Origin: Isoetes taiwanensis
Lineage: Eukaryota > Streptophyta > Lycopodiopsida > Isoetales > Isoetaceae
DNA length: 64,000 bases
Assembly: GCA_021234155.1 (NCBI GenBank)
Contig: JAJEKV010000020.1
Location: 3,580,563 to 3,644,562, forward strand
Reading direction: 5' to 3'
The position numbers were made by a program, and so were the translations under genes. Below the pieces are notes generated by a model. The model did not search any database and had not been told where the DNA came from. It saw nothing but the letters and a program-made list of their open reading frames with translations. Shown here one piece after another: positions 57,148-64,000 of this stretch (position 1 is its first letter; the number at the start of each line of letters is the position of its first letter).

Positions 57148-59000
57148 ACCTCCCATGGTCGAACAAAACGTAGCATCGTCTTAGAGGTGCTTCATCATTA
57201 AGAATCTACACATCGCTTTGCAGTCTGTTCTAGATCATAAGACTTTATCATCTCTGATAAAAGCTCAATAGCTTGCACTTGGACCTTGCAGACATTATTG
57301 GCTGTTTTTTCTACAAAGAAAAAAGATAATGCAAAATCAGATGCAAGTGGCTGCACAAATACAGAATCAGAATAATAAACATCCGTAGCGTATTATAAGG
57401 CCAGCAAGATCATAAGCTCCCCAATGTCTATCTAGCAAGCTGAGCCTATAAATAATGATAATTAAAAAAATGGAGAACACAAGATTATAGTGCATTTGGA
57501 AGAATACCATTACAATGGGCAAATGCCTACAAACACAAGATTATAGTGCATTTGGAAGAATACCATTACAATGGGCAAATGCCAGGGGTAGACAATGAAA
57601 AATGAGATGGAAGTTAAACCTTACAAGGTTTCGTTGAGGCATAGAATCATGAAGGTATGCCCAAGCAGAAGAAAGGAAACAACTGGAAACAAGACCCTAT
57701 CTTGATTGCTTCTCGGAAAAGCCCATACTTGATAAGAAATATATCCATTACATTGTTCTATGCTATCCCGAATGCCATCACTCAATGCAACTAAGATGCA
57801 TGTTGTGCAGCATGGTTGTTCTAGCTTGACTCTTTATTCTACACATAAAATCTCACACGGTAGCACAAAAGAAGAGCATGAAAGATATGGTTGAACTAAA
57901 ACGTAGCATAACTGCAGATATATTAAACAAAGGATGGTCTCCTCACATATCAACAATCTTGGGGCCTGTTGATGTGAGATAAACAATCACAGGTTAGAAA
58001 CATCTAAGGTGCAAAATGGAGCATAAGAGGCATCTTAGATTTAGACTCCTTTTACACATAAACAATGCGACTAAAGTCAAGACAAATTCATGTGACCAAC
58101 TCATGTAGGAGATCTATCTCGCAGGAAAGGATCCAAAATGAAATTCTAACCTGTTTGTTTTCACTCCCGATTTAGAGCTTTGCTCTCTCTTTGGACGAAT
58201 TCTGCCTGATGCTGCCAGTATTGCCAACAACGGCCAGAGTCTGCTTGCAAAGAATCTCTGCCACATCGTGTTGTTGCATGTTTCTAAATCTCGAATTTTC
58301 AAAAATGATATGTAGTAGGCATGTTCTCAAAGGCAAGAACATCATAAGAAAACCCGACCAAGAGTTAGGATATGCAGCAAACAAGTGTGCGACGGCGCGA
58401 AGGAAGAGGGAAGGAAGAGGCAGCCATGTGAAGGTGATGCTGCAAACAGGTCTGCGACAGCGGGAAGGAATATGTTTGGAGTGGAAAAAAGGAAAAAAAA
58501 AAGACGGTTGGGTAGGGAGACAAGAAGAAAAGAAGAAGAAAAGGTAAGCTTTGCTTTGTCGATTGCCGCTTCACACAGCGTCCGATGCCATCTCCATGCA
58601 TTTGTCAGGCATATCTAATATGCACACATATTTGGTCCTGAAAATCATCCAATTACCTGTCTGGCTTCAGCAATACTTTGGACCAGCACCACTCCACGAC
58701 CCTGCATCATGTATATACAGCAATTAGTATAAGGAAGAGCTTTAACATTTACAATTTCTAAGCCTACAACTAGGCTGGATTGATTTCGAAACTGAAAGAA
58801 AAGGAACAGAAAAGAAATCATCGGCTAAAATTTCTGGAAGAAATAAGGAATGCAGACTGATAAAAAAAATGTACCCTAATTGAAGCATTTGATTTCGAGG
58901 CAATAATGTAAAGTCCATGCAAATCTGGTGCTATAGTCCACTGCTTCAAGATCCTTGCTACGAATTACCCCTCCGAAGATATTCAGTACGCTGAAACCGA
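57148..59000 (-). CDS. Unidentified multi-exon gene
   Basis: Minus-strand exon candidates in order: 58870-58960 (WTIAPDLHGLYIIASKSNAS, IR); a 45-bp phase-0 exon at 58657-58701 flanked by GATGCAG and GTAATT (GRGVVLVQSIAEARQ); a frame near 58190-58320 (MQQHDVAEILCKQTLAVVGN); and a block after TTTGTAG near 57310 reading VQVQAIELLSEMIKSYDLEQ, TAKRCVDS, stop, with a strong GTAAGT donor at 57143-57148 beyond it. Splice signals and coherent peptides favour a real, possibly host, gene. I do not recognise the family, and the exon chain is not proven. Confidence 0.35.
57477..57584. repeat. 56-bp direct duplication
   Basis: AAGATTATAGTGCATTTGGA begins at 57481 and again at 57537; copies are nearly identical. 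It lies inside the presumed intron of the unidentified minus-strand gene. Confidence 0.9.
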
Positions 59001-59120
59001 ATAGGACCTAAGTAATTTTAGGTAATTTTCGAAAAGCCCTAGAAATGAAGAACTAAGCTTTGCTTCGTAAACGCCGGTGTCCGATCCCATCTCCGTCCAA
59101 TTTCCCACGGATATCTAATT
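58553..59120. repeat. Two related 70-bp segments
   Basis: 58553-58620 and about 59052-59125 share GCTTTGCTT(T/C)GT, GTCCGAT(G/C)CCATCTCC and ATATCTAAT in the same order. Probably a local duplication. Confidence 0.5.
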
Positions 59121-59754
59121 TTCATAGCCTTAGATTTCGGAAAAAATGTAGATCTAACGGTTTTTAATAATGCCATGTCAAATTTAGTTGAGGTGAGGTG
59201 ATACGTGGATAGGCTAGAATTGCAAGAAAGGCTGTAGGCTTGGTTAGGCTGGCGTGCTAAAAACTTCAAATCTTTGTTTGGGTGTGTTATGGGAGTTGCA
59301 TACTCAATGGTTGATATGCTTTCTATGAACTTGCTCATGTTTTTTGAATTTTTTTTTTGCCACCCAAAAAACATCTCCCATAATATACCCAAACTTAGAT
59401 TATTAGTTAGATTATTGATCTTTCTTGCTCAGAATCTTCTATTTAATAGTTTGTCAATTTTAATAATTACAACAAGGTGCGAATTAAACGGGACCATTGC
59501 AGTGATTCCATTTCAAGATTCCCTTCTAAAAAAAATATTAGGTCTAAAAACTAATTGATTTTCTTTTGGTGAAGTATTGAGACTGCATTTGAAAATGTTG
59601 TATTTAGTTTTTGCCAAAGCGCTTGCCTCTCTTTACGAAATGTAGCATCTGCAAGTCATTCATACTAATCTCTGCTTTTAAACTAGCCTTGTGCTCATTG
59701 TATACAGTAGAAAGAATCTTATCAACTAATGCCAAAATCCTATTGAAATGGATG

Positions 59755-60215
59755 GTCTCCAACCTCTGAAATCTTCTTCATATGGCCCCGCTTCAAAACC
59801 ATGTGCCTTTCTCCAGATTTTCACCAATCTTTCCTCGCCACGTATACTTCCTTCCCAACTACTTGTCGTGTGGTTTTATCCAGCTGCTTTTTTTCCACTG
59901 ATATCATGCCACTTGTCAAATTTGTATTGTTTTGCATTCTCCATCATATCTCTATCATTCCCTATTCACTACCCTTTATCCACATGGCATGGTTATCGTT
60001 CCTATTCATTAATGATTTCAAGCACTGGCACTTGCTATGCACATCTTGCTTGAATTTTCTTCCATCATCCAATCAAGTCCTAGAAGTTGTTTACTCAAGT
60101 TGGTACATTGTCAAATCAAGTTCGAGAACGTTACTATTGTTCAATCAAGTCCTAGCAGCTAATCACCCAAGTTGGTAGGTCTTCTGAAAAGTCATCTACA
60201 AACTTACAATTCAAA
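59755..60215 (+). repeat. Dispersed repeat, copy 2
   Basis: Counterpart of 52083-52640. It lacks part of that copy's middle. Confidence 0.7.
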
Positions 60216-60825
60216 TAGTACAAGTTAGTGAGATGCTACATAGGATTACCCATGTCGTCCTACTTGAGCATGCCTATTAAGGGCCTCCCCATCTGCAGTT
60301 CTACTTGCAATGATCTTAATTTTTTATTCTTTGACAAGTTTCCTTGCCATGTCGCTCTCTCATAAACATTACTATTTATCTAATCTAACATATATAATTC
60401 TCCTATAAATATGCTTTTGGGATATTCTTCATTGATGCTTTCTTTTAAAACTGACACGTACCTTTCTAAGAAAAAAATAGAGCTTTAAAAAATATGAAAA
60501 AAAGAAAACAAAAAAAAGACAGATTTGAGGGGGGCACTGCTCTTGCCATGGTGCTGAAGTTCTTGTTTACTATGGCGCCTTGCACCGCCATCGTCGGAGC
60601 AGCGAAACGGCATAAGCTCAACACATGTTCTGATCTGCCCTAGCCGGCAGAGCTATTTGGGGTCCTTAGAAACTCCGGCAGAGGTATTTGTGATATGCAA
60701 AACCCTAAATCTTTTGGTTTGCAGCCGAAGTTCTTCAATGGAGGTGCTAGTGGTTTTCACGAGCTGGTAAGGAGGCAGAGGTGCAGCTATAGCAGAAAGC
60801 AAAGTGTGGAAGTTTGACAGAGCTT

Positions 60826-61026
60826 ATGGCGCGACTCTTTACCCCGCTTTTGATCCCTCCTTTGATTTTTCCAGTGAATACTCTGCGGCAACAACTTGAC
60901 AAGGATTTGAATGCTCTGGACATATACTTAGCCATTTTTTATTCCTCGGCCGTTTTTCCTTTGTTTGTTGGGCTCGGTGCATGGTATACTGGTTGGAGTT
61001 GGAGAAACAGAGCCGCTTTATTTTGA
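60826..61026 (+). CDS. Small hydrophobic open frame, unassigned
   Basis: A 66-codon frame: MARLFTPLLIPPLIFPVNTL, then a hydrophobic stretch IYLAIFYSSAVFPLFVGLGA and a basic end. An AAACCCTAAA telo-box-like motif lies at about 60700 and a TTTGCAG acceptor at about 60717-60723. It could be a small membrane protein. Not recognised. Confidence 0.25.
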   Translation: MARLFTPLLIPPLIFPVNTLRQQLDKDLNALDIYLAIFYSSAVFPLFVGLGAWYTGWSWRNRAALF

Positions 61027-61150
61027 AATAGAATCTTCTGAAACAAAGCTGCTTTCTTGGTTTACAGCCAATGTTCTTCAAGGGAGGTTTGGAAGATAAT
61101 GGTAGATGTGTTGCAATGCCATGATTTGAGTTGTAGGTTAAGATCATGAT

Positions 61151-61720
61151 CACTACAAGATTAAAGCCCTGTTACGACGTCTATTACGACGTCCAGACAT
61201 CGTTTGCACGTCGTTTATCGACGTCGCAACGTCGATAAACGACGTCTATTTCGACGTTTAAGCGTCGATAAACGACGTTTATCGTCGCTATACGCTGTCA
61301 AACGCCGGCGTTTTGTTTATCGAAGTTGACGCCGTTCAACGCCGTTGCGCACATCGCGGTCGATACCCACGCCGCAAGATCGCTGCCCAGACTGGAATGC
61401 CAGCCAGTGGCCGGCCGGGGCGGCGGCAGATGACTCGGCAACGCCGTTCAACGGCGATAAATACACGCCATCATGTCGCCGCGGGTCGGCGCCCGTCCGG
61501 CGTGGCGTTACCACCGCCAGAAGCGGCGGCGTGGCTGCGGTAAAACGCCGTTCAACGACGTTGTCGACGTGGTCGCCACTGCCTGCCGGGCGGTGGCGAC
61601 CACGCCACCATCGCCGCTCAACGACGCTCGGGCGTATGCTACCGACGCTGGCGTGGCGGCGAATGAATGCGGTGGCGATACACGCGGGCGACCATTCCTC
61701 AACGCCGTTAAACGACGATT
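61151..61720. mobile_element. Terminal region of a CACTA (EnSpm) transposon
   Basis: CACTACAAGATTAAAGCCC at 61151 is the standard plant CACTA terminus. It is followed by CpG-rich subterminal repeats based on CGACGT and (G)TCGATAAACGACG (61180-61300) and by GC-rich DNA with ACGCCGTT(C/A)AACG motifs to 61720. The opposite end is not in the window as far as I can see. Confidence 0.7.
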
Positions 61721-61729
61721 AATGAATTT

Positions 61730-62130
61730 TGAAAAAAAAAAATATTTATTTAATATTATTCAATATTATTTAAAGGACAATTAATATTCATATTCAATAT
61801 TAACAAATATTTAATATAAATAAATATTTAGTAATATTTATTAATATTATTAAATAATATTAATATTAACAATAATATTAATAGTATTAATAAATATTAA
61901 ATATGAACAAAATAAATCGAGAATAAAAATTTAAAAATTTAAAAATTCGAAAAATAGAAACAAATATTGATTAAATTATATTAGTATTCAGTATCATGGT
62001 AGATAAGCATTATTATTTAATATGTAATTAAATGTTTAATAAATCTAAGAATAAAAAAATAGAATCGAGCATAAAATTAACATAACAAAAAAAAATCACA
62101 AATAATAAGAACAAAGCATAAAAAAATTAA
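61730..62130. repeat. Extremely AT-rich tract
   Basis: About 400 bp almost wholly of A and T, dominated by AATATT, ATTAAT and TTAATA words. It follows the CACTA terminal region. No gene. Confidence 0.9.
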
Positions 62131-62514
62131 TATATTTCACAATGTAATTTGCACATTACAAAATATATTGAGTCTTTAGTTGTTGCTCTCTTCTTCTTCT
62201 TGGGTGAAAGTATGCTGGTGGGTAGCAAAAGCATGCGTCCGGACGCATGCTTATAGCAGGGTTTTAGCCCGCTTAAAGCACCCCTGCTTTTGCTTAATTT
62301 GGGGTGCTTTAAGCGTAACTGCCCGTCATTTTTTTTACGCCCTTCATGTACTAACACGTCCACCTCACGAATGAACCGTTAGGATAATGATTGTGGGTTT
62401 TTGGCTGGATTTTCGCGCGAGTGGTGTGGTAGTACGTTGCAAATTGGATTACTTCGTCATGGGCCGCGAAAATTCTCCCTCCAATTCAATTATCCTCCCT
62501 CTCTCAGGAATTTC

Positions 62515-63132
62515 ATGGCGCCCCGATACCGGGCCCGAGGCAATCACGCGTTTAGCATTGGATTTTCGGCCGATGAATCCCAATACAAGAAAACCCAAAT
62601 TTGTTGGATGTCAATCCAACACGAAATATCACGTGAAGATCCAGTTTCCTCTGCAATTTACAAGAAATTGGATGCAGAGAGAAAGAGAGAATACAGATTA
62701 AGGAATAAGATGAAAAGAGCAGCGGTTGAACGGGAGGATCTGAGCATGAGACGCAGGCAAGAAATAGCCAAGCAAGTAGTTGATTACTTCAATAAGCTCA
62801 CCAAAAAGCATTCACCAGAACTCAAGGCTGATGTGATGAAGAGGGTGGTTCATCACCACGAAATGGAAATCTCAGAACCTGGACTTTTGCCAAATCCAAA
62901 GGAGTGCAAGGCAAGCGGAGTGCCGCTCAACAACTTGAAAACAGACAAAATGGCAGCCACAAAGAGGCAAAGGAACCATGATATTTGGAGAGCCAGAACC
63001 TCAACACTTGTGATGGCTTCTTCCACAAATTCGAGATGCAATTCCACTATGGCAGGGCTGTTAGGTACATCTATTTCTTGTCTTCATGCCTGTGCTTCTT
63101 CATGCTTTCAAGTGCTTGTATCTGCTGAGTGA
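62515..63132 (+). CDS. Transposon-associated protein, unidentified
   Basis: A 205-codon frame from ATG 62515. It reads YKKLDAERKREYRLRNKMKR (basic, likely helical), DYFNKLTKKHSPELKADVMK and GLLPNPKECKASGVPLNNLK. The last 40 codons look non-coding, so the true frame may leave by splicing. Situated inside the CACTA end, downstream of the AT tract, it is probably element-encoded. I cannot name the domain. Confidence 0.4.
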   Translation: MAPRYRARGNHAFSIGFSADESQYKKTQICWMSIQHEISREDPVSSAIYKKLDAERKREYRLRNKMKRAAVEREDLSMRRRQEIAKQVVDYFNKLTKKHSPELKADVMKRVVHHHEMEISEPGLLPNPKECKASGVPLNNLKTDKMAATKRQRNHDIWRARTSTLVMASSTNSRCNSTMAGLLGTSISCLHACASSCFQVLVSAE

Positions 63133-63489
63133 TGCTGGCTGGGATATGTTCATTGATACATGTGCAATATTTCTTATGATAGGTTGCATGAGGTCAACAA
63201 TTGCAACCGCCGCATTAAGGAAATCGGAAGCCTTCCTTGAAATGGTCCGTGGTCCGCTTTCCAAAAGAGGTTGAGGTGCGATTCTCTCACCCCCGCTTTG
63301 CAAGCAAAGCATAACGAATTCGAAAGAAAACAAACAGAAGTCTCTCCTTGCAAGAAAGATGTTGTGAACACCGTTGGAGAGTCAAGCTTCAATTTCTTAT
63401 CCCTTGCACCTTCCGAGGTCACACACATGTATAAGTTTCCATACAAACTTTTTTTTTCGCTATTTCTAACCAAAGGCCACCATTCACCA

Positions 63490-63800
63490 AGCAGCTATAT
63501 CAACAATACAAAAAGGCACATCCTGAACACCCTGTTTGCTTAAAGGCTTTCGAGAAGTTGAAGCCTATTTATGTGAAGAAAGTATCAGAAAGGGAAACCT
63601 GTTGTTGCATATACCATATGAAGTTGGAGTATGCCAGGGTAGCAATCAATGCATTAAGGTCGTGGCCCGGATTCCATGGTGAAGAGTGCAAGTGCACCCG
63701 CGAGGTCCGGGACCTGGTGAGAAGTGTCCGGCCAGCCAACATACGTATGACTCAACCAAATGAGCTCGAGGGTCGTGGTTTGCAACAAGAGCGAGGGTGA
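63490..63800 (+). CDS. Cys/His-rich transposon-associated segment
   Basis: Reads YKKAHPEHPVCLKAFEKLKP, IYVKKVSERETCCCIYHMKL and EYARVAINALRSWPGFHGEE, CKC. The block KLKPIYVKK..ERETCCCIYH recalls zinc-binding segments of plant transposon proteins. It continues the coding direction of 62515-63132 and may be a later exon. The window ends 200 bp on. Confidence 0.4.
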
Positions 63801-64000
63801 AGAATGGTATAAACATGACCGCTTGATGCGCATATGTCGAAGTGTGGCAATTTAAAAGTCTTCCTATATGTCCAAGAGAAAGAGAGAATCACGAGTTCTT
63901 TGAAAAGGTAATACTCTCTTTATTGTTTGGTCGGGCATACGCCGATATGTCTTTGTCATGCATTGACCATCGCTTTTGTGCTTTCAACTTGCGCCCGATC

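Noticed and set aside
58191-58618. Lys/Glu/Arg-rich plus-strand frames
   Set aside because: They come from a purine-rich low-complexity stretch (GAAGAAAAGAAG); no motif.
61313-61784. Long overlapping frames on both strands in the CACTA end
   Set aside because: GC-rich subterminal DNA lacks stops by composition; Arg/Pro/Ala-rich translations have no domain.

Overview
The window is nuclear DNA of a land plant with a large, repeat-rich genome. The evidence is spliceosomal introns (GT..AG) inside recognisable reading frames, pentatricopeptide-repeat, F-box, plant-type receptor-kinase and DUF1218 sequences, a TRIM retroelement with the plant initiator-Met primer site, CACTA and Mutator-type (MULE) transposons, and a telo-box-containing ribosomal-protein promoter. 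The TE mix (MULE/SWIM transposases, a Helitron with an endonuclease domain, LINEs with microsatellite tails) makes me favour a fern or another seed-free vascular plant. That placement is inference only. No rRNA gene or intact tRNA gene was seen.

Layout. 0.3-2.3 kb: broken MULE transposase with three introns and a SWIM finger. 2.4-3.4 kb: minisatellite of about 106-bp units. 3.4-10.4 kb: CpG-rich island of dispersed GTGATTCC/GGAATCAC motifs enclosing a second minisatellite and gene-like fragments, one with a C2H2 finger. 11.4-18.1 kb: interval bounded by a perfect inverted repeat flanked by TTAA on both sides, holding tRNA-like repeats, a canonical Helitron 3' end and a DUF1218 relic. 18.1-25.2 kb: LINE pieces (ORF1, endonuclease, start of RT), split by about 3.5 kb. 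26.9-29 kb: PPR and FAN1 relics and plastid-type exons. 31.1-32.3 kb: Ty3/gypsy integrase relic. 34.2 kb: PHD-like exon. 35.3-37.0 kb: F-box/kelch-type gene interrupted by a 456-bp inverted-repeat element. 40.0-45.0 kb: decayed Helitron (Rep, Pif1-like helicase, endonuclease) carrying a nested LINE tail and a complete TRIM. 45.0-45.8 kb: PPR pseudogene. 48.3-48.9 kb: receptor-like kinase fragment. 50.5-51.4 kb: intact single-exon alpha/beta-hydrolase-like gene. 53.1 kb: intact 58-codon mitochondrial ribosomal protein bL33 gene. 57.1-59.0 kb: exons of an unidentified gene. 61.15 kb to the end: CACTA-type transposon end, AT-rich tract and transposon-associated reading frames.

The likely functional host genes are the alpha/beta-hydrolase-like gene, bL33m and possibly the F-box gene, whose activity depends on whether its insertion is spliced out. 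Nearly everything else is mobile DNA or its debris. The window therefore reads as a layered insertion record, in which target-site duplications, tails and inverted repeats often give the order of events. All identifications rest on reading translated sequence by eye, and no database search was possible.
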